DNA of 64,000 bases from Torreya grandis. Its lineage: Eukaryota > Streptophyta > Pinopsida > Cupressales > Taxaceae. The stretch covers positions 102,501 through 166,500 of the forward strand of contig JARHVA010007800.1 of the NCBI GenBank assembly GCA_037957365.1, given 5' to 3'. The number at the start of each line of letters is the position of its first letter. Position 1 is the first letter of the stretch. Positions 45,101-58,142 of this stretch are shown here, piece by piece. The position numbers were made by a program, and so were the translations under genes. The notes under the pieces were generated by a model, which saw only the letters and a program-made list of their open reading frames with translations, was not told the origin of the DNA and made no database searches.

Positions 45101-47519
45101 ATAGTAGGATCAAGATTGGGAATTTGATAAAACAATTTTTAGACCATATTTTGCATGCTTTTAAAATGAACTAGGAACTTTGTTTCAGTGCTTAATGGAA
45201 CATTTATGTGCTTAAAATAAATGTTTGATAGTTAGACATTCAAAGTTACCACTTAAGACCAATGGGTCAAAAGAACACCACCTCATCTTTCATTTGGGGC
45301 TTAAAATTGAACAAACTTCAATGGTTCTTTAGTTAGAACTTGATTAGTAAAAAGAAGGTTTGTGTATGTATGCTCTTCCATTTATACCCTTTAGGGAACC
45401 CTTGGAATAAAAAATGCCATCCTTGTTGCAAACATTTCTAGTTCAAGGCATAGAAAGAATGTCATCTAAAGCACTCCCCAAAAACTCATCATAGTTTGGG
45501 TGATATTGAAAATGACTCTAAAGTCTTTCTTTTTATGTATTTCATCTCATTGTATCTTGGCTTATGAGGAGGACTTCATTACCTCCAATGAATTCTTTAG
45601 GGAAGATTTGATTTGGGGTTTCATCTGTCAGCACTGACTTCATCCACTCCCACTAGGATCAAAGGTTTAAGTAGTTAAATCACCTGATAGTGATGGAGTT
45701 GCACATGGGATGCATCTATAGTTTAGACATCGCACTACACTGAGTGAAAAATAGGCTATAGTGGTTACAAAAAGGGAAAGACCTTTTTGCAATAAGCCAA
45801 GTGCCGTGGACACCCAATTACATGATTTTTTTCACCATGATGTGAAAGTCATTATGTAATTGATTCCCTTAGAAACTTTATAAACCTTGTAGATCTTAGA
45901 CAAATCCCCACTTACCACAGAAGTGTTATTGGTGCAAGGTGTGACTCAAGGTCCATGTCGTAGTACTATCATTTGAGAGAAGGGAGGTGTAAAAACTCTA
46001 CTATATAATGCACATTTTACTTTTTTGATGAACACTCAAACCCTCTCAAATGATGTATATTGATGGATTCTAATAATACCAAGTAACCTTATCGATTTAG
46101 GACCCAAGGGCAATTAATTAGTTAGTTTTGTCATAGATTGAAGTCTTGATTAGAGTCAAAACTTGGTGTGAACAAATGATACAAACCAAAATCATAGTCC
46201 TCATTTTCCTTTGAATAAAGAGGCATTATGCAGCCCATGTGAATCATCAATTTGGCTTGTTTAAAGTTCATCAAAAATTAGAGTCATATCATCCACTTTG
46301 TCATAGTTATGTTGCCCAATTGAGTCTAGACTTCTACCAAGAATTGTTTAAGTCCATTTATAACTTAAAATTTGAAAATTCACCTTCATAAGTTCATAGA
46401 GTTGAGGTGTTAAGTGGGTTCACCATTTTCACTAAACTTGAGGGAATTTAGGTTCAATTTCCAATTTGGGTTGAAGGTTGTTTAAGACTCATCATCATTC
46501 TCACCATTTGATAGACTTAAGTCACTATGTGCTAAATGCTTGTACTTTGAGTCTATGCACCAATTTTTTGTATTGCTATCCTATTTTCATTTGAAATTAT
46601 TTGAAGCATACATTTTTTGCCTTAGAAATAGTGTCAAAACTTTAGAGGTATGTATGTCATTTGAGTCGAGAAAGGTAGTGTTATGCTGTCAAATTTATGT
46701 GAAACTATCTTTGCCTTAGAGATTTTTTGAAACAAACATTTTTATCACATCTTTTAGGTAGTCTAACATTATTATGCTACCCAAAGCATGTCAATCCTTT
46801 GTTTCATAGACCCTCTTACATAGAGTTCAATTTTGTACACATTTTTCAAACCAATTCGAGTATACCTTTATGAATCTTTGTCTAGCATGATTACATCATT
46901 AACATTTATCTATCCTATTTATCAAAGAAACCAAGTTTTATACCATTATTTATGAGAAAACAAACTATCTCTAAATTTTCTTTTGTTTCATACCTTATAA
47001 CTAGTTGATTGAGTTCATATCTAAGAGTCAAATGCCTAGTTTCTATTAGAAGTGTTTCAAGTCCGTTAGATTAAAATCTCACCTATTTCAAAGTCTAGAT
47101 TTTGACGTTGTTTGGCCAAGAGTCCTAACACATGCCTTTTTTGAGCCTAGATTTTGATGCTAAATTTGGCCAAAAGACCTAGCAAATGTTTATTTTCATA
47201 GATTAGATTGATTTAAAACACTTCAATCTTAGAGTTTAGCATTTCTATTTTTGGTCTATTTACTTAATCTCTTTTGTATAAGATGTGTAATTTTAGATAC
47301 TTAATGTTAGTTTATTTTATCAAAAATATTTACATTAACCCTTTTCATTATTTCAATGAATCTAGACCAAGGTTTGAATGTCTTTTTAGACATTATATTT
47401 TTAGATTTTGAAGAACTCTCTATCATAAAATATTCACTCTGGATCCCAACATGTATTCCTACACTTGTAGTGGACTCATTCATAATCTAAGGATTAGTAA
47501 TGTGGTCACATAGGAAGAA
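45101..47519 (+). other. Leader of element B, no gene recognised
   Basis: All frames are closed. A duplicated block AGATTTTGA.G(T/C)...TTTGGCCAA.AG.CCTA occurs at 47,095-47,130 and 47,151-47,185. It includes the remainder of the LTR and the leader before gag. Confidence 0.4.
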
Positions 47520-50500
47520 ATGGTGAAATACCCCTACATAGATAATATTGTTTATGAGATGGATCCTTATTCCTCTTATAATATTCAAATAGGGACACAA
47601 AGCCAAGATCCATTAGCTAACTATTTGGTTAATACACCACCTTATTTAGAACAAGACCAAAAACAAATCATACAATACCTAGCTACAATACCCATAGCTG
47701 ACGAACCAGTTCCTCAACAATCATGCTCTACTAATACACCTTTCATGTATGACCCATTTTTATTTGAGCATAATTTTTTGGAGAACAAAGATGATATTTT
47801 GGTTCAAGCCATAGAAGTAGGGGCTATGTTTTTGCTAGACTTCCCTCATGAAAGTTTACAAGCCTAGTAAGAAGGCCTCATAACATATTATACAGTTAGC
47901 AAGCTTCTTCTAGCAATCCTTTGACTTTAGTCCAAAAAATGTATCAAGATCATAATATGCCTAAAAAAGGATAGAGCCTCATGGAAGACCACTTTAACCA
48001 AATGCATACATCATATCAAACCTACCTAAATCTAGTGTGTAATTTCAATCAAATGACCATGGTTAATAAACCTCTTATTGAATTATTTCCTTCAATAAGA
48101 GTTTTGATAGAGTTAACTTTTCAAGAAAATCAAAGTTTAAACCCATTCATGCAAAAAAATTCAGTATAAAACTTGTTGCATAGGCCAATTATTGAAGAAG
48201 TGTATTTTACTTCCACATAAAATAATGAGCAAAATATAGTAGACAATGTGCAAGCAACGTCCAATCCAAATCAAAGTGGTACTAATGCATAAAAAACTAG
48301 TCAACAACATATGCCTATAGTTAATACCATGAGTGAATAAACATACCAAGGAATAGGATATTTTTCACCTCAACCTTCACCACTTACTTTCTATCCTCAA
48401 CCAGCTACTTCGTCAAGTGTGCAACAAATATGATCAAGTAGTTAACCAATAATAAGTGCAATGCCTCAACAAAAGAATGTGATGATTCCTTTTCCTCCTC
48501 AGTAAGTGGCATGTAGCATTCCATAACAATAGGCATAAATGAATGTACCAATGAATTAGAGGCCAAACATATTTCCACCTCAACAAGGGGCAACTCATGT
48601 TCTACCTTGTCAAGTAGTAGTAAACATACCTCTTCAGTCGTAAGCTAGTGTGCCAATTCAAAACCAAGCAATGTCTAAACAACAACATATAAATATTGGT
48701 CATTGATAGATGATGAATCCAAAATGTGCATTTACTTCCCAACATGGATTCATGTAACTAGGAGGTTTTGATGTTTCTCAAGTACCTACTAGGTAGTAAT
48801 TGCCTTTTGTTCAAATCATACAACAGGTTCAAAGATAGGGTCTTGGTTCACAAGTTCACACTAAAAAGCAAGGTTCAAATAGTCAAAAATACATCAATAG
48901 TCAACCATAGTAGGCACAATATAGTTATATCCCTCCATCCCAACCATAAAATCCTCCAAGTCAAACCTTCATTCCCAACCCTAGCCAAAATATTGCACAA
49001 CCAAACATGCAACTTCAATAATTGTATCCTAATCCATGTATGCGTATTCCTAACTCATTCCCTAACTAATCCAACATATACCAAATTCCCCCATCTTATC
49101 CTAGTATAAGTTATCCATTTATGACCACCCAACCATCTACCCAAGAAAATATTCCCACAAGTTTCCTAGTGTAATAGTTACAACATATGAAGGATGCAAT
49201 TGCTGCTATCAAAGTAGGGAAACAAATTAAAAAGTTTAAATTAGATGATGTGTGTTCCTATCCTTTCAATATGGAATACTTACATATTCCATTTCCTCTA
49301 GGATATGAGCCACTAAAGTTTGATAAATACAAGGGGAAAGGTGACCCCAAAGCCCATTTAGCTGAGTTCTTTGTCATTTGCTAGCTAGTGGTATATAATG
49401 ATATATACCTATTGTTGTTGTTTCCAAGAAGCTTATCTAGACAAGCCTTGGATTGGTTATTAAAATTGCCTAAGAATTTAGTAACTAATTTTGATGATAT
49501 TTTAGATAAGTTTGTGTAACACTTTTCTTATATTCTCAAGCATGAGATTTCATTAGTCGACTTGACATAAGCAAAAAAAAAGGCTGACGATAATTTTGCA
49601 AGCTATCTACAGTGATGGAGAGCAATTGCAAGTCAATTCACTCATAGTTTACCAAATAAACAATTAGCCATTTTATTCACTAAAAACTTACATTGTGTGA
49701 TAACCTATCATCTGGAGCCACAGTGTGTACATAATTTTAAAGAAATCATTGACAAAGGATTATTGATTGAGTGAGCACTCATTAATAAATGAGTCATCAA
49801 TCTTAACTCAACTAATCATAACCAAGGTACCAATCAGGGAAGTAACCAAAACCAAAATCTAATCCAAGCAAAAGCATCACAACTGGCATAGGCCAATAAC
49901 CAAGATAGACCAAAGCCATTGAATCATAATAGGAATGTTGTGGGAAATGGAGTAATTGAGTCATGCCATGTCCAAATGGTGAAAACATCATCTACTCAAC
50001 CTACTCCACCTTTTTAGCTTACTCCTACTTGACAACCTCTCCAACTAATGTCACAATCACAATAACCAATAGAACTAGTAGAATTAACATCAGAACCAAT
50101 AATGTTTGAATAATAGACAAAACCAAGGTTAAAATGGTAATAACCAAAAAACCTACCATGTAATTGTACATGACTACAACTGGGTTGTAGGTCATATTGG
50201 AGGGGTTAGTGTTAATACCATCTATATTAATCCTAGATTAAGCACCAATCAATATAGACCATTGCTAAATAATGCTACTTAGCCAAATTACATGGATAAT
50301 CCTTCTTTGACCTAAGAGCACACATAGGTGAACTAAAAATAGGGTTTTCCACTTTTGGACCTTATACTGATGACTCATCCTTGCCCTGTGACCACATACA
50401 AGTGCATCAACAACCAAGACTAATCTTATCTAGTCCCACACCATTCCCACCATTTGTTAGCAATCATGGTCTAACATCTAATCCTGATTATAGAATCAGA

Positions 50501-50600
50501 ACTCAGAGGTCAAGGATTAACATTCCAGGCCCAAAACCATCTACCACTTTTCCCATAATCTAACCAACCATTCCACTTTAGAATAAGCCATTTACCACTA
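47520..50600 (+). pseudogene. gag of element B
   Basis: It starts with a 115-codon open stretch (MVKYPYIDNIVYEMDPYSS...), acidic and glutamine/proline-rich. From 47,981 to 49,150 comes a long Gln/Pro/Asn-rich linker broken by stops (QPSPLTFYPQPATSSS, PPQQGATHVLP, IPPSQP). The structured core runs 49,187-49,800: MKDAIAAIKVGKQ, LDDVCSYPFN, FPLGYEPLKFDKYKGKGDPK (the LP.GYKPPKFDKFDG.GDP motif of plant Ty3 gag), LSRQALDWLLKLP, FASYLQ.WRAIASQ and a helix-rich tail. The C-terminal part is poorly conserved (VVGHIGGVSVNTIYINPR). Gag would build the particle. At least a dozen stops are present. Confidence 0.75.
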
Positions 50601-50799
50601 ACTCAAAAAATAAGTTTGATATTATGGAACAGTTGTAAAAGACACCATCCTAGATCTCTATTTAGATTTTTTGTGAACGCCAACAATCCACAAGAAAATT
50701 TTAAATGAGTTTTTAACCCAATCCACCATTGTTAGTGACATATCCCCTAATAAATTTGAAGATTTGGTTGGGTACATAGCTCCAGCCTGACAAGTCACA

Positions 50800-51360
50800 T
50801 TCAACCAAAGTGATATGTCTTCCTTTGGCCTGCTCCATAACAATCCATTGTACATAGAAGTTTTTATAAAGTGGCATAAAGTGAAACATGTCCTTATAGA
50901 TAATGGATTAGGCCTCAACATAGTGTCTCTAAATCTCATCAAGCTTCGTGGGTACACAATGGTAGATCTCCAACCAGAAATGATAACTATCAAAACCTAT
51001 GATAATTAGGAGAGAGAATCATAAGGCATAATTATTCTACCAGTTATCATTGGGCCTTTCACCCATGATACACTTTTTAATGTGATTTATCTTGATTTTT
51101 TATATAATATTATTCTAGGTAGGCCTTGGTTACATGAGATTCATGTAGTTCCATTAACGCTGCACTAATGTATCAAGTTCTCCCACTCAGGGATGAAGGT
51201 GAATATTCTAGGAGATTTGCACCCATATAAACACTAAAAACATCTTGAGGTTGAGTTTTAAAGCTATAATTACGAATACGACATGAATCCAAATTACAAG
51301 TAGGATAAAGGAAAGACCATACTTATTGATTCTCTAGAAGACAATTACATAAATCCTAAT
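50800..51360 (+). pseudogene. Retropepsin of element B
   Basis: The open stretch 50,815-51,007 reads SFGLLHNNPLYIEVFIKWHK, VKHVLIDNGLGLNIVSL (active-site D-N-G) and LIKLRGYTMVDLQPEMITIK. After a stop: IILPVIIGPFTHDTLFNVIY and then NIILGRPWLHEIHVVPLTLH, the conserved LGRPW motif, at about 51,105-51,170. It would cleave the polyprotein. The D-N-G in place of D-S/T-G is shared with F1. It is followed by the usual linker with PKTFGRP-like text (51,490-51,510) before RT. Confidence 0.75.
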
Positions 51361-52639
51361 ACCTTGGATTCCTTTTCCCACATGCCACCTCCTAAGGCTT
51401 CCACTAATATTAACATTTCAACTAATGGCCTAAGGGAATATGTGACCCATGATACCTTCTATATTTCCAATCTTCTTCAGAATCCAAAGACCTTTGGAAG
51501 ACCTAAAGTTACCCCACACATGTATTGTCAATAAAAGGGCAAAAGTAAGGGACATGTCATGTTTGTACCAGTATTTGGCCTAAAACTAGACCCTCTTAAA
51601 GGAGATGAATCATGGTTATACAATGACAACCAAATTGATTTTTATAAAAATTTAAAGTATCCTATTCCCAATAGGATCATGGAGAAGCATGACTATAAAG
51701 GAAGAGGCCTTAGACCAAATCAACAAGGAACCATTGAGCCAATTTCTATGACCAAGTATAAAAGACCTTATGGACTTGGATTTAAACTATCTAGGGGTGA
51801 TCCCACATATCTTATTTAAGTTTCATCACTAGTGGCTAATGCTGATGATGTCGATAATGAAGCAGATTCTGATCATAGCCTTATCTTTGATGACCTAGCC
51901 AAGACTAACCTGTTTGATAATAATACCATTTTTACCCTTACCCCAATCATTCATAAAAACCCATTGCCATTGTACTATCCCCAACTGATAGATTGAGATC
52001 AACAAGACTCCAATTTCCCAATTGATGAGTTTTAGAATGATGAGACATCCTATGACTTTTTAGGCCTTAGAGACAACATTTTGTTGGGATATCATAAATC
52101 AGGATTCTCAATCACATTAGATACTTAAGCCTATTTTGGAGAGTAGGTGAACACCCTTAGCCAAAAATAAATAAATAAAACATTGATGTCCCCAAGTGAA
52201 AACCTCTTTGAGGTATATTTTGACAAGGGAAAAATTAAATATAAAGGCTATTCTAGTGGTGAAAACCTTTTTCAAGCACCATTAGATAGGGGTGTTCATT
52301 CTTCTTCAAATTTAGACCAAAAGACCACCAAAAATGAACTTGCCTATGGATCCAAGTTCAATTTTGAGAAAAAATAAGTGTTTGATCAAAATTTTCAATA
52401 ATTTATGACTATTTTTGTCACATGGCTATATATCCTCTTAGGGGACTCAGATTCATCATGCCTAGGAGAAGCTGAAGAGCCAGCCCTAACAGAGGACTTT
52501 GATATAGCCCGATAGTTCAAGTCTTTTCTTACTATCCTAGAAGATGGTTCAACCCTTATAGTTGAGGATATAATAGAGGTAAACATTGGCACTCCATTGG
52601 AACTAAAATGGATAAAATTAGGCATGTCCTTCACTGAAG
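51361..52639 (+). pseudogene. PR-RT connecting region of element B
   Basis: Coding-like but without a named domain. The open piece 51,559-51,816 includes VFGLKLDPLKGDESWLYND, NRIMEKHDYKGRGL and KRPYGLGFKLSRG, typical of the spacer between protease and RT in plant Ty3 elements. It is followed by an acidic stretch (51,840-52,130) and another open piece, 52,183-52,374. Stops separate the pieces. No function is assigned. Confidence 0.55.
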
Positions 52640-53500
52640 AGTAATGTGAAATCTTTATAGCTCTATTGAGAGAATTTGTAGATATCTTTGCACGGACTTA
52701 TTCTGACATGCCAGGTTTAGACCCCACCTTAGTTTTACATCACCTTGTGGTAAATACTGATGCCAAACTAGTTAAGATAAATTTACACAAGATTCATCCT
52801 CACATTATTTTATTATTAAATAAAGAGATGCAAAAACTCTTAGAAGTAGGATGTATTTGGTCCATTGACTACTGAGAATAGATATCTAATGTTGTGCATA
52901 TTAGCAAAAATATTGAAGGAATCAAAATCTATACAAAATTTTAAGACATAAAAAAAGCTTACCCAAAGGATGAATTTCCATTTCCTAATATTTACATGAT
53001 CATTAACTCCATGGTAGGTTAATAAATGCTTTCACTCATGGATGGCTTTTCAGGATACAACCAGATCATAATAACACTAGAAGACCAACATAAGACAATG
53101 TTCACCACTCCATGGGAAACATTTTGTTATTAGATAATGCCATTTGGTCTTAATAATGTTGGATCCACATGTAAAAGATCCATGACCATCATATTCCATG
53201 ATATGATGCATGATATTGTTGAAGAATACGTTAACGACATAATAGGCAAATCAAAAACCAAGTTCAACCATCTAGTAGTGCTATGTAGAATATTTGGAAG
53301 ACTACGTGAGTAAATTTTTTGATTGAATCCAAAGAAATTTGTGTTTGGAGTAACCTCAAGAATTTTATTTGCTTCATTATGTCTCATAGGGGCATTGAAG
53401 TCAATCCAACAAAGGTCCAAGCTATAATAAAGAAGTCACTGCTAACTAATTTGAAGCAACTCTGTAGTTTGTAGGGCAAGGTCCAGTCAATCTAATGCTT
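52640..53500 (+). pseudogene. Reverse transcriptase of element B
   Basis: The entry segment is open (52,666-52,872: FVDIFARTYSDMPGLDPTLV, LVVNTDAKLVKINLHKIHP, LEVGCIW). The polymerase core follows through stops: DEFPFPNIYMIIN, LMDGFSGYNQIIIT (first catalytic Asp kept, near 53,040), MFTTPWETFCY, IMPFGLNNVGST, then EEYVNDIIGKS at about 53,221-53,250, where the YVDD box reads YVND. The thumb part LNPKKFVFGV, LIGALKSIQQ runs to about 53,440. The enzyme would copy element RNA into DNA; the damaged catalytic box and stops make it inactive. Confidence 0.85.
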
Positions 53501-54500
53501 CATATCCTAGTTAGTAGAAAAGTGTCATCCATCTACACATCTTCTAAATAATGGAGTTGCATTCTAATAGGATAATCACTGCCAAATAGATTTTTAGTAA
53601 CTAAAGGACTATCTTGTAAATCCACCTATTTTATTGCCTCCTATGCCAAGAAAACCATTTTTGTTATACCTATCAGCTATAGAAAGTGCGTTGGGGGAAC
53701 TTATATCTTAACATGATGATAATAAAAAATAAAATTCAATATACTACTTAAGCTGTACATTAGTCATGTATGAACATAACTATACGCCTATTGAAAAGGC
53801 TTGTCTAGCCATGGTATTTGCAGCTCAAAAATTATGACACTATATGTTGAACAATAGGACCATAGTCATTTCATAAGTAGATCTGCTCAAGTATCTACTA
53901 TCTAAAATATATTTACAAGGTAGAATGGCTAAGTGGATCATGCTTCTTAGTGAATTTGACATAGAATATGTCAATAAAAAGGTAATTAAGGGATAGGTCT
54001 TTATAGATCAGCTTGTTAAAGCACCCCTTGTAGACATAACACCACTCACATTGTAATTTCCTGATGAATCCATAATGACCATTGTTGAAATACCTATTTA
54101 AGATTAGTAATGGAAGCTATATTTTTATGGATCATTTATTTCACATGGATTGGGGGTAGGCATCTTATTTATTACATCATAGGGGAATCTAATTCCTAAG
54201 TCTTTCAAAATCAATTTTCTTTGTACCAACAATATGGCTAAATATGAAGCATTTATTGTAGGGATTCGATGGGTAGTATAATGGGAAATATCTCATCTTA
54301 AGGTTTATGGTTATTCTTAGTTAATCATCAATTAGATCACAGACCATTTCTAGACCAAAGATGATAAGTCGGTTCCATATAAGGCCATGGTTGATACTCT
54401 CAAACAACATATTGTAGATATCTAGTTTGAGCATATACTAAGGGCTGGTAACATAACTATATATGTCATGGCTACTATTGGCTCTCTAATCTGATAAATA
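53501..54500 (+). pseudogene. RT thumb/connection and RNase H of element B
   Basis: The connection has NNRTIVISQVDLLKYLLS-like and GRMAKWIMLLSEFDIEYVN-like text at 53,850-53,970 and a VFIDQLVKAP equivalent near 54,000. RNase H begins at about 54,108 (WKLYFYGSFISHGLGVGI), where the first catalytic Asp of the usual DGS is Tyr. It continues with IPKSFKINFLCTNNMAKYEA and FIVGIRW (54,190-54,280), a VYGYS..LIINQIT block, KDDKSVPYKAMVDTLKQ, and the closing HILRAGNITIYVMATIGSLI (54,430-54,495). It would degrade the RNA template. Dead by stops and the lost Asp. Confidence 0.75.
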
Positions 54501-54819
54501 GACAAAGATAGAGAGTAGAAATTCCTCATTGAGAATTTGTTTGCACTAGAGCATGAACCTTTAACCATTGCAATGATTTATGATATTGTTGGTCCTAATC
54601 GTATCTAATATTTTGACCTTTATAACTATCTTCATGACCAAGTTCTACCACCTGATCTATCCCAAAAACATTCCAAAGCCTTCATTCACCAAACCACTCA
54701 CTATAACTTACTGAGATCCATCCTCTACCACCATAGTTTTGATGGAACTCTAATTCATAGTTTAAATTTGATAGAATCTACACTAGAATTATAAGAAGTA
54801 CATGACAGAGTATGTGGCA

Positions 54820-55866
54820 TCCATTAAAATGGGGTAGTATTATCTAATAAACTTTTGAGTACTAATTATTATTGGTCCATAATGGATGAAGATGCAACTG
54901 GATATATAAAAAAGTGTGAAAAATGTCAATAGAATGCCAATCTGATTCATGCCCTAGCCAAGATTGTAAAATTGATGTTGAAACCATGGCCATTTGCTAC
55001 ATGGTGACTCAATCTCATTGGTAAAATCAATCCTACATCTTCAGATGGCCATAAACATATCTTTACCACCACTAAATATTTCACTAAGTGGGTCAAAGAT
55101 ATACCCCTCACTTACGTGACTAGAAAGCAAATTTCCAAATTCATCTTCAACCATCTTATGTGTCACTGTGATATCCCTTTCAACATTATATATAATAATA
55201 GAGGATCATTCAAGAACAAGGATGTCAAAAATATATGTGCCGAATACAACATCACACAAGAAATTTCTATGGTATATTACCCTCAAGGTAATGGTCAGGC
55301 CAAGGCATCCAACAAAATAATTCTTAACATTCTCAAAAAGATTGTCAATGATGCCAACCATGACTGGCATATTCAGATCTTCCATGCCCTTTGGGAATAT
55401 TTTACAAATCATAAGACCCCCATAGGAGCCACTCCATACTCATTTATTTATGGTACAGAAGCCATCCTTCTTATTGAAGTTGAGTTACCTTCACTGTGCA
55501 TATCTTTCAAGCATGCCCTAGATGATCATGATTATCGAGTATCTCAGCTACAAGAGCTAGGCCTACTTGATGAAAAACACATAGTTGTGATTAATAATCT
55601 TTAGGCATATTAGAATCGACTCAAAGGCCACTGCAATCAGTGCATCAAGTATAAAACATTTGAACTTGGTGATCTTGTTCTTAAATAAAACCAAAAGAAT
55701 ACCATGGTCAAGAAGAAGCATAAGGGTAAATTCAAACCAAATTGGATAGTGTCTTTCATCATTACTGTAGATTATGGGTTAAGATAATACAATCTCACTA
55801 TACCAAATGGAGATGAACTTCTTGAGCTGATGAATATTATTCACCTCAAGCGGTACTATGCCTGAG
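54820..55866 (+). pseudogene. Integrase of element B
   Basis: Zinc domain: TNYYWSIMDEDATGYIKKC and CEKCQ (54,858-54,930). Catalytic core: KPWPFAT, LNLIGKINPTSSDGHKHIF, KYFTKWVKDIPLT. The long open stretch 55,116-55,601 holds RKQISKFIFNHLMC, IIYNNRGSFKNKD, YYPQGNGQAKASNKI, HALWEYFTNHKTPIGATPY, YGTEAILLIEVELPS and LQELGLLDEKH. The C-terminal domain continues after stops (FELGDLVLK, KHKGKFKPNW, MNIIHLKRYYA) to 55,866. The three catalytic D, D, E positions read Asn (55,011), Asn (55,194) and Lys (55,302). Integrase would insert element DNA; this copy cannot act. Confidence 0.9.
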
Positions 55867-58142
55867 CACTATGGTGTATTTTCTATAAGGATCATTTTAG
55901 TTGTGACACTTTATCATTATTTTTATTTGTAAAAATATCATTATTATCATTCCTCTTATCTTATTACTTATCCATTTACCATTCCATTCTATCGATTGAG
56001 CATTTTTTGAATCCTATCTACCTAACCCATTTGACCTTGGTTTCACCATTAACTACCCTTTTTTAGCATGATGAATCTGAGTAGTTTTAGCAATTATTTC
56101 GAGCATTTTAGATAGAGATAGTATTTTGGGGTAGTATGACAAAAGTTTTTACAATTGCATCCTTCATTTTTTTTTCTTTTATTATCACTAGTCTTGCTAC
56201 TAATTTTAACCACCTATGGGTAAATTAGTAAAATTGATCTATGCCATTGTGTCCTAGTTATAATTTCCTATGGGAAAACTAGGGGAAACCTTTGTTTATT
56301 AATCCTTGATGTACAAACTTACCATTTCCTATGTTTTACTATGAATTTATACTAATTATGCCTATTTTGTTTGAATTGACACGACACTAGTTAGATTCCT
56401 TCACTGTAGGGAAAAACTACAGTGACTTGAGGTCCTACTCTATGACTATGCAAGTAGTGTTCGATACTTATTAAGTTTAGCTAAATCACCCTTCCTAAAC
56501 CATGCTATCTCCATTTTATAAGAAACGTAAGCCATGCTCTCATCATTTTGTGAGCAACCTAAGTTTGAATTCTCTTATAATTTTATGAGCAACCTAAGCA
56601 ATGCTCTCACCATTTTGTGATCTTGAACCATTTTAGTGTCTCGTCATTCTCAATCGAGTTGAAATACTCTAAAAATTTCAAAAAAAATCATAAAACCATT
56701 TAGAAAAGACCATAAAAATTGAACACTTCATTTCCTTAAGGATTTTGGAAACCCTTACTACATCACAAGCAAATCACTTGTTCCTTAGTTTCCCCATCCT
56801 TTTTGGCCTTTTCTCTCATGCACTTGCCATTTTACATGACCATTCCTATTCTTTTATCAAATCTATTATGTTGTTTTCATCATTTCTCATTTTTTTTCCA
56901 TTTTTTGGAAGAACTACATTTGGTCTAAATTTTTTATTGGATATTACATCTATGGAACTATGCAGGTTGCATCCACTTACATAGTGCATATGGAGATAAC
57001 TCAGCCACCTCCTTCCTTTTCTTTTATTCACCCATTTTGTTAGTTTGTTAATCTATCACTTATTTTCTAGGGGAAATATTTGTATTGTTTATATCAAGTT
57101 GTTTATTTGTTTATTTTTTCTTATTTGTTTGTTTGTGTGCCTATTTGTTTGCTTTTATCACTATTGCCTTGATTTAGTCTATGTGCATTCATTTGGTGAT
57201 TCCTTACCCACACCTACACTTGAATCCATCCATATTCATATGATTACATTGTCATCATGGTTTTTATCATTGGTGCATTATTTTCTATTGAGTATTGGAT
57301 TATGGGAGTTAGTCCTTATGCATATTTTGGCCAAGTCCTCATGATGTTATACCATGATGCCTATCGATATGTGCTACAACAAAACTCAGCTTCAGGAAGT
57401 CTATTCAAAAATGGTGGCATCAACATATTTTTGGTACCACCATTCCAATTCAATCCCAATCATATCTTACACATAATAATTAAGTAATGAAATAATTTCA
57501 ACCTTTGTTAGTTTAGATGAGCATATCCCTACTAACAGGTTATTCTTATTCATCTTTATCATTTATATCAAATTATCATCATCAATTAACCAATCAATCA
57601 TGTTTACCATAATCAAGGTCTAATTATTATAATCATTTATAGGCAAACCATTATACACCATCCCACCTTTGGGAAAATCATTGTGTTGTCACCACTTTAG
57701 TTTCTTTTGACCAAATAGGGGCATGTTGTTATCTTTTTTGTCTATCCTAATTGGGTAAGCTCCTTCTTCTTAATGATTATAACTACATTTGGGTAAATTA
57801 TTGTGTTATCATACCACATTACCACTATCAGGGTATAATGCTTATAACTGCCTTTGGGAAAACCATTGTACACCATCCCAATTTCATTCTTAATGTTTCT
57901 AACTACTTTTTCAAACTCATTGTGTTTTTATCTCATTGTTTTTACTTTCTTTAGTCTACTTGATTCACTTCTTTCTTTTAAAGGGACCACTTTTTGACCT
58001 ACTTGTGCCAATCATTCTCTTGAGGGGGCATCATACATTTAGTTCATCATCATTGTAGTTATAGGCATACATGTCATTTTTATTCTTTGAGAAAATGTTA
58101 CTATGCTTATAGCTTGTAATGCCTTCCCAAATAGGGGTAAAC
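55867..58142 (+). other. Noncoding 3' region of element B
   Basis: Two copies of the conserved motif lie at 56,411-56,490 and 56,911-57,010. A TTTG-rich stretch (TTTGTTTGTTTG) lies near 57,110-57,150. The last kilobase matches element A's 3' region. A purine tract (AAATAGGGGTAAAC, 58,130-58,142) abuts the 3' LTR. The open frames here have no recognisable content. Confidence 0.65.
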
